64,000 nucleotides of DNA from Crambe crambe (lineage: Eukaryota; Porifera; Demospongiae; Poecilosclerida; Crambeidae). The notes beneath the pieces were generated by a model. It was given only the letters and a program-made list of their open reading frames with translations. It was not told the DNA's origin and ran no database searches. Position numbers and translations under genes: made by a program. The DNA is taken from the NCBI GenBank assembly GCA_963924555.1, contig OZ004591.1, positions 6,572,001 through 6,636,000 on the forward strand. Direction: 5' to 3'. Of the stretch, positions 22,716 to 39,674 are shown piece after piece (within the stretch, counting starts at the first letter, position 1; every line of letters begins with the position of its first letter).

Positions 22716-24871
22716 ATGGCCTCTGGAACCGTTTACAGGAAAGCAGTGTGGTTTGTCAAAGGCCTTTCAGAGTACACAAGGTAAGCAGGAACCGACTAGC
22801 CAGCTGGAATTTTGATAATAACTCTTATCTACCTAGCTAGCTAGTTCATTACAGCTTTGTGTAATCCTTCAGAAATGGATTCTTGAAGGCTTCCAGATCT
22901 TTTAACCCTGCTGATCTAACAGAAGATATTTCCAAGTGAGGACACTAGCAAAATAGCTGTTTTGGTGTTTAAAAAAATTCAATTTCTCTTTCTCTATTCA
23001 TATCAGCCAAGCATATATGATCACTGGAGCCAATAGCGGCCTAGGAAAGTCCACTGCCCAAAGTTTGGCTTCTAGAGGTGCATCGTAGAACAAACAAATA
23101 TTGAAATATGTGGCTATGAACTTTGAACTTCTGTAGGTGCTACCGTGTATCTGGTTTGTCGTAACCTTGAGAGAGGGGAGGCTGCCAAACAGGAAATCAC
23201 CACTGCAAGTGGAAATGAGGTGAAAGTCATGTCACATGATCACACTGGCTTGTTTTTGTTTATTATTTTTGTTTGTGTCTCTCTAACAGAAAGTTGAGTT
23301 GCTCACATTGGACCTGTCGAAACCAAGAGATGTGATCAAGTTTGCGGAAGAGTTTGTTGCCAGTGGGAAATCCCTTGATGTTCTGGTGAGTCTTGAAATA
23401 GAGAGAGAGAGAGAGACCTTTGGATAACGTACTTTGGCATAGGTCAACAATGCTGGACTGATGAACAATACTCGAGTTCTTGACGAGGATGGTTTGGAGA
23501 AGAACTTCTGTGTGAACACTCTGGGTAAGTATAAGGGATTAATAATAACTCCTTTATGAGAACAGTTTTTGTGTAGGGGGGGGAGGTGGGGGTGGTTCAG
23601 ACCTTTCCTGGGTGGGTGGTTATTCAGACCTGTCCCCTTCTTAATTCTAGTGAGACCACTCTACGTATTGATGATACTGTATTGTCATGGACACACAGGT
23701 ACATACATACTGACCTCAAGACTCATTCCTGCCCTGGAACGAAGTTCTCAGCCTCGAGTGGTCAGTGCTTTGATTCATCCCTCTCCCTCTCCCCCTCCAT
23801 CCCTCCCCCTTCTCTTTTCTTCCTCATGTCACACACATGCACACACATGTCACACACGTGCACTCAGGTGACAGTGTCATCCGGGGGTATGCTGGTGATG
23901 AAACTAGACCCCCGTGACCTGCAGTTTGAGAACTACACCAATTTTGATGGGACCTTTGCTTATGCCCAAAATAAAGTGAGTGAACGCATAATTGATCACA
24001 GACCCTATTCTGCTCTCTACATGTCCCATAGTCATGTGACAACCCCAAGGCCCTAGCTCTAGCTATTAAAATATGCTTTAATTGACCCTACTTCTGCCAT
24101 GTGTCGTATAAGTTGGACTATCTCCAAATGGAGAGCAACTTAGAGTATGAAGAAGTGACAATTCTTTGCACACTTTTTTTTTTTTTTTTTTTTTTTCAGC
24201 GTCAGCAAGTGGTTATGACTAGGAAGTGGGCCGAAGCCTACCCAAAGATCCATTTCTTTTCCATGCATCCTGGCTGGGCTGACACTCCGGGTATGTAATG
24301 TAAGCCAGCCCTTCCTGTGAGGACCGAAACCAAAATTGTGGACAATTATTAGTTTACATAAGATGTGTTGATGGGATCCTCATTTCTAGGGGTGGTTTGG
24401 TATGTTTTGTCCCTGTATTCAGTTGAGGGGGTTGGGTTTATTAATTAATTGTATTAGCTGTGCAGACATCAATGCCAGATTTTCATCGAAGGATGAGAAA
24501 TAATTTGCGGACACCAGAGGAAGGTGCGGACACCATCGTGTGGCTCTGCTCAGCCAGCGCTGCCATCAAGTTCCCTAGTGGAAGCTTCTTCCAAGGTCAG
24601 AGGGGAGGAGGAGGAGAGGGAGGGAGCAGGAGGGACTGGGGAAGAAGCATTGATTTCTCTGACCATAGATATCTATGCTCTTGACTAAGGTATTGACATT
24701 CTTGTACATACAGATCGTCAAGTGGTTCCTGAACACCTTCCCTTGGCTCAATCTCGCTCTTCCCTCGAAGATGAAGCTCTTCTCATGACTCGACTGGAGG
24801 AATTGGCACAAAAATTCTCCAGTGTCCCAGCCCCTGTCTCTGAGACGTCTGAACTCAAACAGGAAAACTGA
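22716..24871 (+). CDS. DHRS12: Short-chain dehydrogenase/reductase, DHRS12 type
   Basis: Eleven exons (22716-22780, 22873-22935, 23007-23077, 23137-23219, 23290-23385, 23443-23524, 23699-23760, 23868-23975, 24200-24290, 24458-24595, 24714-24871) join in frame to 338 aa. The N-terminus VWFVKGLSEYTR matches vertebrate DHRS12. Classical SDR motifs are all present: cofactor loop TGANSGLG, NNAG, catalytic Ser in VSSGGM, and catalytic YAQNK, followed by the DHRS12-like FFSMHPGWADTP. It should be an active NAD(P)-dependent oxidoreductase; the physiological substrate of DHRS12 is not established. The exon 10 acceptor at 24457 (gtattag) was preferred over a nearby gtgcag because it alone keeps frame. 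The start ATG has a good context (aagccATGG). A candidate ATTAAA signal lies at 24944. Confidence 0.93.
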
Positions 24872-25318
24872 TAAATACTCAACTCTCTTTACCAGGAAGC
24901 TGATAACTTTCTCTAGAAATAATGCAGCTCTTTTGAACACAAAATTAAAGTCATTTTAACACTAATTTGTCTTTACTCTACGCACTTATAACAGGACAAC
25001 TTATAACAGGACAACTTACAACACGACAGCGCAGGAGTATTTTAGATGGTATAACGGTCATCACAAAACACAAACTAAATCTAAGTGGAAGACAAGCAGA
25101 CAAACACTCACTAATCTAATGGGGAATGTGACCAACTACTAACCTTCCAGAGAAGGTTAAAAGACAAAATAAAAATAAAAAACAACAAAGAAATTATAAT
25201 TCAGCAGTTCCTATTTTGATTCTTAGTGATTCATGCTTTAACGTATTATTACTACATGTAACATGAGGGATTTTTTTTTCTTTTAAGTGGTCCATTCATT
25301 GAATGATGAAAGCATAGT
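24872..25318. other. Convergent spacer between DHRS12 and the PARG-like gene
   Basis: AT-rich 3' untranslated sequence for both genes, with ATTAAA at 24944-24949 on the plus strand. No other feature seen. Confidence 0.5.
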
Positions 25319-28300
25319 TCACGCTTTGAGAATGAAGTTGAAGAGGTCGCACTCCTGTTGTTCCTGCTGTGTGAGCCTGTAGTATGCCACGATCAGACAA
25401 AGGAGCTGACCCACGGTGCATTGCTTGGTGGTCAAATGAGCGGACACCTTGAGAAGCTGCATCACAGAATGAAACAGTGATTGAGTAATTTGCTACAGTG
25501 CAATATGAAAGGAATGCCTATGTTAATGAGACACTGTAAAAAATTGTGGTTTTTTTTGCAAAGATTGAAGTGCTAATCCTCAGCCACACAGTTTCCCACT
25601 CTACAGGTAGCTTCCAACAGGAATTAGTACATTCATAGTGGGCAATACTTAATAATATGCCCTTAGCTATAATAATATTAACACTATAATCCATAATCCT
25701 TACCTGATCCATTCCATCATTCTTGCTGGTATAATAAAAGAGGCGTGGCCTTCCACTGCCTGAAGATGCAATCCATTGGATCAATGCCTGGAGGTGTGGG
25801 TAATCTTTGCAGCCGTCACTGCCTGTAGCCACGGGCCTGAGGAGTTGCGTCCTCATCTTCTGCCAGCTGGAATTGGCAATGCCAGCGGCCTCTAGAGGTG
25901 CTTCGGCCTCCACAAGCTTACTTAGGTACATTCCAACTTTGGAGGAGCTGGGGAGACTGGTAAAGTCCTGAGTGGCGTCATCCTCTCCGGTGTAGAGGGT
26001 ACGAGGGGACAAAGTCTCACCTGTGATGTTGGTGATGGCATGGTTGATGACCATCTTGGAAAAAAGGGAAGAGAACTCGTCCGAATCGTTGGTAAGGGTG
26101 AGTCCAATGTGATCCATGTCGGTGGGGGAAACAGGACGGGAGTCTTCATCACGTGTGGAGGCAGTGGACCAGGCATAACGGGACGAGGCAGGGGTAAGGA
26201 GACGGAGGTTGGAGCTGGAGCCGTGGGACAGAGCCAGTGGAGGTGTCTCGAGTTCTCCCTCTCCAGCATCGCTGTTGGTTGCAGCCAAGGTGAGTCCTTG
26301 ACGGGAGAGAGAAGGAGGTTGTTTGTAGGGGAGGACAGGGATAGGTGGGCGGTCAGATGGCGGCACATCTCTGTCCTTCTTTGGCTGTGGCTGGCCTGGC
26401 AGGCTGCCCTGGATGGACTTGCTCACAATGTCTTGAGCTAACTCGTCCACTGATGAAGAACCCTGCTCTCGTGACAAATACTCAGCAATATTTATCCCTT
26501 CCCTGACTGCTTCTCCAGCGATATCATCTGAAAAGTCACACACTGCCACATTCTGGCCAGAAGAAAACGAACTAAGACCACTTTCAGCAGAAATTTTCCT
26601 CTCTGGTTCAACATAGATAGAAGGAGGCTGAGGAGAGGGGGGCAAGGTGGTCTTAGGGGGTGCAGTGATGCTCTTGACAGCATCTTCAATGATGACATCG
26701 CTGAGATTGCTAGCATAAATAGATATCAGGCCATTGTCAGAGCTATTGTCCAACGATCGGACTGGTGACGCGTCAGAAAGCACATCTTCTGTGATATTCT
26801 TGGCTATCAAATAGGATTTAATGTTGATGTAGGCCTCAGTCGGTCCACTTGGGAGAGAATCAGGAGTAAAGGGAAGATTTCTGTTCCCTGCAGTCTCTCC
26901 TGCAATGATGGACGAAGTCAAGGAAGCAGCAAACTTTTCAATTATATCCACTTCCTCTGTGTCTTCATCTTTTTCATCCTTTGGGGGAGGAGGTGGTTCG
27001 CACAATCCCTTTATGTCTTCAAGGATTGATCCAGTGACAAGAGTGGCTAGATTATCCAACGTCTCCGGCTGAAAAGATGAACCTTTGGAATGATCAACAG
27101 AAGAACCAGATTGGTTAGCTGCAAATCCTTCGATTCCTCTAATTTCTGCTTCTTTCTCTGCCATTTCCTCCATTGATGCCTTCAGAATGCTGGAAGCAAG
27201 AGAACCTGGGAAATTAGGTGACTCGGCAAGTTCCTCTATAGGGGAAAGAGGTACAGAAGCTCCTTGTGAGTGTGAAGGATCAATCAACTCCAGAGGAGGA
27301 GGAGGAACAGATATCTTGAACTGGGGCCTGGCATTGAATCCCTCTGATGGGAGGTGTACATTTCCAAGGTCTGATTGACGTGACACTACGTTGAGAGGAG
27401 CTCCACACTCGGGGTAATCTTCAGCTACGAATGCCAGGGAACCTCGTTTGACACTCATAGCAAGCAACTCGGTGCTGATGTCTCCACGATCCTGTTGGCA
27501 GAAGAATCCAACATAAGCCTTGTTGATCCCTCGGAGCAATGAGTTAGGATGGTATGGGCTTATTTCTTCTTCTTCTACTACATTTTCTGCTCCTCCTTCA
27601 TCATCTCCTGCCTCTTGTTCCTTCTTCTGGTTTGGGAAGTGGAAGTCCAGAGTGACCAGGCTGTTCTTGAAGTTCCCAAAGACGTCACACTGAATGTTAG
27701 AGAGACACCATTACTATAAGTACTCATCCCTTCAAGCCCCCTGACCCATCTACTCATACAGAATATTCCCACCAAGGAAAACTGGCTACCTAATCAGGAC
27801 GTTTTTAAACCCCTGTGCTCTGCATTCCCACCAAGGAAAATTGGATAACAAACTTTTTGCTTGTGAGGAATCTCCTGTGTTATAGGTGCACTTAAAAACT
27901 GAGATGCTAAGATAAAGGAATGCAGTTGCCATGAGAAAATGGTCAGGTGATGGGATGGAGCACCTTGGGAGAGGTGACATTAAAGAGTTTTGAAGGGTTT
28001 TATTCCTTTAGAAAAGGCAAGCCGTCAAGACGGAAGGGCTTTAAGGATCCTTGGAGAAGGAAAGTCGCCAAGATAGAAAGGCTTTAGAGAAGGCAAGCCG
28101 CCAAGATGGAAGGGCTTTAAGGATCCTTAGAGAAGCAAGCTGCCAAGATGGAAGGGCTTTAAGGATCCTTAGAGAGGTGACCTGTCGAAAATGAAGGGAT
28201 TTGTTTCTATGGGAAGGACCAGGCGCTGAGATTAAGGGCTTTAAAGGAATCTGGGAGAGGTGACTTGTTAAGATTGAGGGCTTTTTATTGTCCATAGGGA

Positions 28301-28456
28301 AAGGCAAGATGCCAAAATTAAGGGCTTTTGGGGGTGTCAAGGAATTAAACTCACCTCAGAGTCGTCAAAAAACTCTCCAGCAAACTTGAGTGTGCTGCCA
28401 GAACCAGTGAAGGAAGAAAACCTCTCAGCTCCCTGTCCAAGAAGAATATAGTCATA

Positions 28457-28515
<59 letters not shown>

Positions 28516-31500
28516 AATAAGATTCACTTCAGATACACACCAAATTATAAACCAGCTGTATGACCTAGCCAGCCAGTCATTAATAGCGAAAGAGTAAGCA
28601 TCCCCCCATAAGGATCCACTTCATACCACACTAATGGAGACACAGTCTTGTCAATTATTCTACATCCACAATTTCCTAATCTAATTCCTAAGTCACTTGG
28701 GGATAGTAATGTGTACTTGAGCCTACATATGCTAGACTGCAACCCAAATACACCCAAAGTCCATTTGTGTTTAGTTTTCACCTTGATGCATATTGTACTC
28801 TCAATAAGAGAGATTCAGGGCAGGGATTTTTGGAGAAAGTTCCAGCAGTGCTAAGCCAACTGACATTCAAGGTGAAAAATGAACACTACACTGTATCAGT
28901 GAGACCATTACTGCCTTTGAGCTGCCATTACTAAAGCTAGCCTACATAATATTTTATACACACAATACTCACTGTGACTATGATGGCTTCATTATCAGCC
29001 AACTCAGCCATCACAAGGCGGGTTATGAGCAACTCGGGACAAGAGAGGAATCGAATCTCCTCACTGCACCCTCCCTTCTCCAACACGCCCCCACCCAGGG
29101 GTTTGCCCGTGTAACACACTTGGAGGGTGTGGCCTCCGGACTCCTGGATCGTACCCTCGTCAATGACGCCGAGAGGATGGAGGGGTAAATTACAGCATTC
29201 CCAGTCAGACAACTTAGGAAGCATACCCAATACCTGGACAAGAAGATAGGATACTAACTTTTGACTGACATGATACAGATCACAAGATGATATACAGAGC
29301 TAGAATACTAACTTTGACTGACATGATACAGATCGTCTGCACAAGAAGATATACAGAGCTTGACAATGATCTAGTATTCTAGCTGGGCTATTGGCTCATA
29401 CCACACAAACTAAAAGTAAACAATAATTCTTCAACCAACCACAGTGATTTTATGGATTAAAGATTCAAGCAAGTTGTGCTGTGCAAGATGTGGATAGATA
29501 TGACATGTGGTTTTAGGGATTATCTCACATGTGTTTTGTGTAATGTAAAAGCATTCAGTTTCAACCCTATTATTACTTGGGAGTAGATAGAAGAATAAAT
29601 TGAGGGTTTTTGAAACAAAGCACTGAAAATCATTTATTTTAACTGTTGGATTTTGAGCTATGACTGACCTGTCTGCGATAGGTGATTACTCCAGAAAGAC
29701 TGCACTTCTTGGTCGCCACACAGTCAAAGTAAACAAGAATAGCACGGAGCTTATCTGCCTGAATTTTCTTCAACTCCATACTGCACCAACAAGTAAACAA
29801 AACCACTAAATGAATATTCTTCTGCTATTCAATCACTCCTATGAATATAATATTATCAGAAGTGTTTTATACATAGGAGTCTCAGCACCATTAGCAGCTA
29901 AAAGTGTAATTCAAGATCACATGAGAAAATGTTAAGGGCTTGAGTGAAAAGTACACAGTGGTCCATGAAATGCGCATGCTCCCTCCAGCCCAGCCCTCAG
30001 CCCACGCAGTGCAGGCTGCAGCCCTGCATGCTTGGGCCAGCACTGTTAGGCGGAAACTCAATTAAAATAAACAGATTTTACAAGCATACTGCAGATTAGG
30101 GCTCAGCTAGCTAAAATTAGTAAGTAGCCAACTATACTAGCTGTCTATCTAGATCCAGCTGCCGGGGCAAGTCAACAAGATTTATGGAAGATAACATAAT
30201 TTACTACGCTGGTAGGGTCATCAGCAACAAACTAAAGGAATACGGGAAGGGAAAATTATCTAACGGGAAGGAAACCAAGTCAGCTGTAAATAACAAAGAC
30301 ATCAACAAAGAACAAGTCCAAAGCACAGTATTGTTAACTTCCCATCCACAGGTATAATCATATTATAGTAATCTATACATAGCTCATGGCATGTTATTAG
30401 AAAAAATGAAAGCTGCAGAGTCCATTCTTAAATCAACATTTTTAATGTCTTGAAATCCCAAAACAGTTGCCCCAAGGTTATACACACAATTAACTAGTAT
30501 TGGTCTTCCTCTAAAAATATGGAGGGGGGGGGGGGGTTCGGGAAAGAGAGAACTAAGGGTGTAGTGTAACACATTCATTGTACAACGTGTTTGATTCACG
30601 CAAGGAAAAAAAAACATTCCTTTCAATGGAAGCAAGATGATTATCATACCATTTTCGTATGATCATCTTTTTGAAAGGAGTTTAAGGTGTGAAAAAGATT
30701 TTCCCACACACACTAATTGAAGGCACTTGTAGCAGCAGGGTGGGTCTCATTCTGCACAAGGTGCAAAAGGGCAGAATCAACAATGACGTCTCAATTGTAA
30801 AAGGGAGTGTCTTCACAATTATTTCCAAGTTTCCTTTGAAGGGAGGGGGAGGTGGTCGAAAGGGAGATTAGACATTAAGGTATGAGTTCCTATCCCCCCA
30901 ATGGAAAGCTATAGAGGGACAATGGAGTTATTATTACTTACTCATCATCCAAAAAGACGGCAAAAAACTGTGTGAAGTTAAAAGCGTAGTTGTCACGACA
31001 AGGGAAAGTGCAGAGGAACGCATTCGACAAAAACGATAATATCACCTTCCGACCAAGAACAACCGCAGAGTCTGAAAAGAAATCACAATTAACATTAATC
31101 ATAGCTCATTATCTAGCATTGTCACGAATATTGTTATTAAACACGTCCTTTTTCCCGGTTTGCAACTATTATGACTGCCTACTATACTGCTAACTATCTC
31201 AGCTGAATGATTACTTTCTTGGCTTTCGAGGAAAGGTATCCCTGTAGATGGTACCCTCTCCTCCAACATCGCAGCTGAGCGGGCTATCAGACCCAGAATC
31301 CCTTTCATGAAACTCTCCTGCTCCTCAGGGCTGCAGTAACCGGTCAGGTAGGCCAGCAAGCCCTTAAGGGCCTTAAGAGTATTGTAAATTGGCCCAGGGG
31401 GACTGTCCTCTCTCGTGTGAGAGGAAATCAGCAAGTGGAGCTCATTTATGGAGCGAAGGTGAGACAGCAAGATGAAGAGCTTTTTGTACTCACGCCAGTC

Positions 31501-31536
31501 ATCTTCGTAATCGCAAGGCAAAGGAACATTCGACAT
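25319..31536 (-). CDS. PARG-fold protein with large helix-repeat insertion (PKA-anchor-like)
   Basis: Seven minus-strand exons (31536-31215, 31071-30942, 29780-29669, 29233-28973, 28432-28355, 27689-25704, 25456-25319) join in frame to 1008 aa. Residues 100-385 and 920-1008 follow poly(ADP-ribose) glycohydrolase in order: FLSNAFLCTFPCRD, LGVIDEGTIQES, LQVCYTGKPLGGGVLEKGG, SEEIRFLSCPELLITRL, LLRGINKAYVGFF, RPVATGSDGCKDYPHLQALI and CTVGQLLCLIVAYY. Key positions differ from active PARG: VDFAN is VCYTG, QEE is SEE, the YSEYTGY loop is FSSFTGS, and GNWGCGAFGG is GSDGCKDYPH. Both catalytic-pair Glu remain, but ADP-ribose binding is probably lost. Between residues about 386 and 919 lies an acidic, Ser/Pro-rich insert with eight spaced amphipathic helices (about 464, 513, 553, 592, 626, 687, 715, 839); VDELAQDIVSKSIQGSL resembles PKA-RII docking helices. 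It is divergent from ZRSR2. Confidence 0.85.
27985..28335. repeat. Minisatellite in PARG-like intron 5
   Basis: About seven degenerate units of 40-50 bp around gccaagatggaagggcttta and aggatccttagagaa. Copies near 28085-28165 are most alike. Confidence 0.85.
28457..28513. repeat. (ATT)n microsatellite
   Basis: About 19 ATT units in intron 4 of the PARG-like gene, close to the exon 5 acceptor. Confidence 0.95.
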
Positions 31537-31764
31537 GACTGGAGTCACAGCATAAAGGGTTTAGCTTGTGGCTCAAAGTCTCGAATCTATCACTTTTCTG
31601 AGGTAAGACAGCTGCACCACAACTATTTGTATTCTTGATAAATTGGACTGGTAAAGATCGTCACAAGTAGCACGCACGTGTGATGTGATGCAATGTGCTA
31701 ACGTTAAACAAAATTCTCGAGCACATGAAGTTAGCCTAGATGAACAGGATCTATGTCCAGAAAG
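31537..31764. promoter_or_regulatory. Bidirectional promoter, PARG-like (-) / ZRSR2 (+)
   Basis: Only 228 bp separate the two start codons, which point away from each other. A cacgtg E-box core (about 31674, in gcacgcacgtgtgatg) lies nearer the ZRSR2 side. No TATA box is seen. A shared promoter is inferred from spacing. Confidence 0.6.
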
Positions 31765-36650
<4,886 letters not shown>

Positions 36651-37604
36651 AATGTATACTCTTTTATTTTTATCATAAAAATTGATTTTGAAAATATTAA
36701 ATAGTGAATCAAGTGGATGAGAAAAGGTTGCTGGTGAGATGAAGTATTGAAACTGAACATGTAGCTTTGGTAAGAGCCATTGAGAGTACATACTTAAACA
36801 GTAAAATGATGATTGATGATGAATGAGATGGTTGGTACTGTGACTGTGCAACAAGTGGTAAGGGGACAAGGTGTATGTGAACTGAATGCATTAACATACA
36901 CTCCTGAAGAATTTGATTGATTGGATTTGATTTATACATGTGGTTCCATTCCATTATCCGAAAACAATTTCCATTCCATGTCGGCTAGCTTTTCAGAATT
37001 GCCATGGTCACCAGACCTGGTGTGTGTGTGCGAAAAAGAACATTAGTCTCCACTGAACATGTTAAATAACCACCGACAATTCAAGTCACTAAAACTCCAG
37101 TCATTGAACCCCCCATAAAAAAGTGTATAATCCTGTCATTGATTGCTCTTTATAACTTTGAACATGCAACAATTCATTCAGCTCGTCTATGAATGTACCC
37201 TCAATCAGAAGAGCCATGTTGCTCTCAACTTGTCAGTCTGAAATTGTGTGATGATATAATCCAGCTGTTCACTACCTACTGGCATATCAAGAGTCAGGGA
37301 GCTAGAGAGCTGGTTCTACATGCAAGTCCATTTTTGCTGCAAGAGTTTCGTGGCTGGGTCACAAGTAGTGGCTATTGTAAGGTGCTTGAAAATGGCTGCT
37401 CGATTCTCTCCGGATCTCAGGTAAGATTGTAATGGTGTGAGGATGATAATTTGGTAAGTCCTTTACTTAATGATGTCAGTGAATGAAGTAATCAGTGTGA
37501 ATGAGCTAATGAGTTAGTCCTTAATCAATGCTAATGCTGTGCAAAATGCTAAAAGTCTCTACTTGATCTCTTATCATTCTGCCTTAATTTAATCAATTTT
37601 TATC
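36651..37604. other. Convergent spacer between ZRSR2 and MOSPD
   Basis: Mostly untranslated sequence; attaaa at 36695 may be the ZRSR2 polyadenylation signal. An open frame on the plus strand at 37193-37432 (79 codons) ends near a donor-like caggtaaga but has no partner exon and no family likeness, so I do not call it a gene. Confidence 0.4.
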
Positions 37605-37605
37605 T

Positions 37606-39276
37606 TTAAAGCACCAGCAGAGAGCTGATCACCCACTCTATGAACTGGTTTTGAAATTTGGTTAGTGTAAAATGCTATAGTCCTTACCCAAGTGCAAATA
37701 CTTCAGTCTTTTATGCTTACATGCAGTGTAAAATTCTAGTGCTTACCCAGTGCAAACACTTCAGTCTTTTATGCTTACATGCAGTGTAAAATTCTAGTGC
37801 TTACCCAGTGCAAACACTTCAGTCTTTTATGCTTACATGCAGTGTAAAATTCTAGTGCTTACCCAGTGCAAACACTTCAGTCTTTTATGCTTACATGCCA
37901 GTGTAAAATTCTAGTGCTTACCCAGTGCAAACACTTCAGTCTTTTATGCTTACATGCAGTGTAAAATTCTAGTGCTTACCCAGTGCAAACACTTCAGTCT
38001 TTTATGCTTACATGCCAGTGTAAAATTCTAGTGCTTACCCAGTGCAAACACTTCAGTCTAGTGCTTACCCAGTGCGAATGCTGCGATGAGTTTCTGGTTG
38101 ACGGATATGTGCAGGTAAGAGGGCCATGCAGGTGATTCCCCTTCGAGGGGGAGGAGCAGCACCAGGAGACAGAGCAGAGCCATCGCCACCAGCAGGAGAC
38201 CTGGACTCTGCTGCTGGGCTGATCTGGCTGCTGTGATGGGATAATAATACACTGCATAAGTGGAAGTGGTAGGTTCCAGTTCATAATTACATATTATGAT
38301 GTTACAGGTATGAAGTGGGACCTCTTAATAATGGACACACATGGGACCCATCCTTTTGTCCCAAGTAGAGAGGTTGTCCTCTTCTGGAGATAGAGTGTAT
38401 AATACAAAGGATTGAGAGGTTTGTCCTCTTTTGGAGTGTCCATTATTATTAGAAGGTTTCACTGTAGTTACATATGCTGACATTGGACATTCCTTAGTTA
38501 CAGATCATTGAGTGTGGCAACAAGGAAGAGCCAACATAGCATACTTGCTATTTAAGAGAGGGTGTGGCATTACAGATTACATCCACGCACTACTTTGCTG
38601 TTTTATTGAGTATTGAGAAGTTGAGCCTGTTGATCCAAGAGTCTTAAAGTTTTCAGCTTGCTTCTCAGTTCGGCTGTTTTCCTACATACATACATACATT
38701 GACAAGAAAACTGAGTTATTTTGGCAAGTGCAGGGTTAAACCTGTTGCCTAGTGGTGCGATATCTTTATCTACAAAACAAGGATGCTCAAAAAAACAACA
38801 ACAACAACAACTTCTCAACAAAGAACAATCTTTTTATATATAAATAACCTCCAAAAGAGACAAAAGGCTGGGTCCCAAGTGCCCTGGATGATTAATTATC
38901 AATGATGGGTTACTAAGTGCATTACCTTTAGTGGTTCTCTGACCAAGGTAGACACCACGAGCTTCCTTCCAATAACGCGTTTATCACTGTAGATGTCGAT
39001 CCTGAACTTATCCTTGGCATCATATGGTCCCTCCCCCAAACCAACTGCCTGGTGCCGAATAACTCTATATAGAGTAGAGAGAAAGATATGCATAAATGCA
39101 TGTCCTTTAAAATTGCAGCTAATGAGAGTTGAGTAAGTACAGTAGTAGTCAGTGAACGTTTTTGGAGTACCCTTTGAAGATTCCTACCTCATCTTGTATT
39201 TTCCTATGTATGCAGGGGACACTTAGTCTGAGATATCACGAACACTTTTAGACATTTATACAGGCACCTTACTCCC

Positions 39277-39309
<33 letters not shown>

Positions 39310-39674
39310 ATAAGGATAGCTACATTCTGTATTGGCTATTAAGCAATTAATTTAAGTAATACTTCTACACACATGTCCACACAACAGTGAGCCTTGATGG
39401 TGCCCTTGGATTCTACAACGGCATACTTCTTGGGAGCATTGCTGAACACTGTCACAGAAAATGAATACTCAATGAATTTGATGAGAAAAAAAATTTGATG
39501 AGTTTCACCTTCAAATTTGATGTTGAAGTCATATGGATTATAAAGGGTAAGAACTTGCTTGTGAGAAGCCTGGTCCTCTTCTATGAACTTTAACTCTTCT
39601 GGAAACACGAAAACAGGTATTCTTTTATCTGTAGTTCGACTGCTCTTTGAAGGAATGGAAGCTGAAGAAGACAT
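37606..39674 (-). CDS. MOSPD1-like: MSP-domain membrane protein, MOSPD1/MOSPD3 type
   Basis: Six minus-strand exons (39674-39509, 39448-39373, 39064-38926, 38681-38594, 38230-38069, 37637-37606) join in frame to 220 aa, close to human MOSPD1. The MSP domain is clear: PVFVFPEELKFIEEDQASHK, LTLYNPYDFNIKFE, NAPKKYAVVESKGTIK, then CCVDIVIRHQ and FRIDIYS. After a short linker comes a membrane helix (GLLLVAMALLCLLVLLLPL), then LHISVNQKLIAAFAL as in MOSPD1, and a short second helix. MOSPD1/3 are ER proteins that use the MSP domain to bind FFAT-like motifs and organise membrane contacts. The exon 4 donor may lie at 38594 or 38591. The 32-nt terminal exon is inferred from phase, a tatag acceptor and the fit of its ten codons to the second helix; a near-identical copy exists at 34138-34177. 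Confidence 0.87.
37672..38063. repeat. Minisatellite carrying copies of a 5' splice site, MOSPD intron 5
   Basis: About seven units of 58-59 bp; each contains tgcttacccagtgcaaacac and tcttttatgcttacatgc. Read on the gene's strand, each unit includes TGCACTGGGTAAGCAC, the same sequence that forms the true exon 5 donor at 38069. Confidence 0.9.
38306..38467. mobile_element. MITE family A, copy 3
   Basis: Left end tgggacctcttaataatggacac and right end gtgtccattattattagaag plus gtttcactgta are imperfect inverted repeats. The core gagaggttgtcctcttctgg is shared with copies 1 and 2. A partial antisense fragment (aacctccaaaagagacaaaa then gggtcccaag) lies at 38846-38888. Both sit in introns of the MOSPD gene. 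Confidence 0.75.
39278..39309. repeat. Homopolymer run of 32 C
   Basis: Uninterrupted C run in MOSPD intron 2. Confidence 0.95.

Noticed and set aside
26040-26441. 133-codon plus-strand frame and several minus-strand frames over 25900-27400
   Set aside because: Shadow frames of the long PARG-like exon 6.
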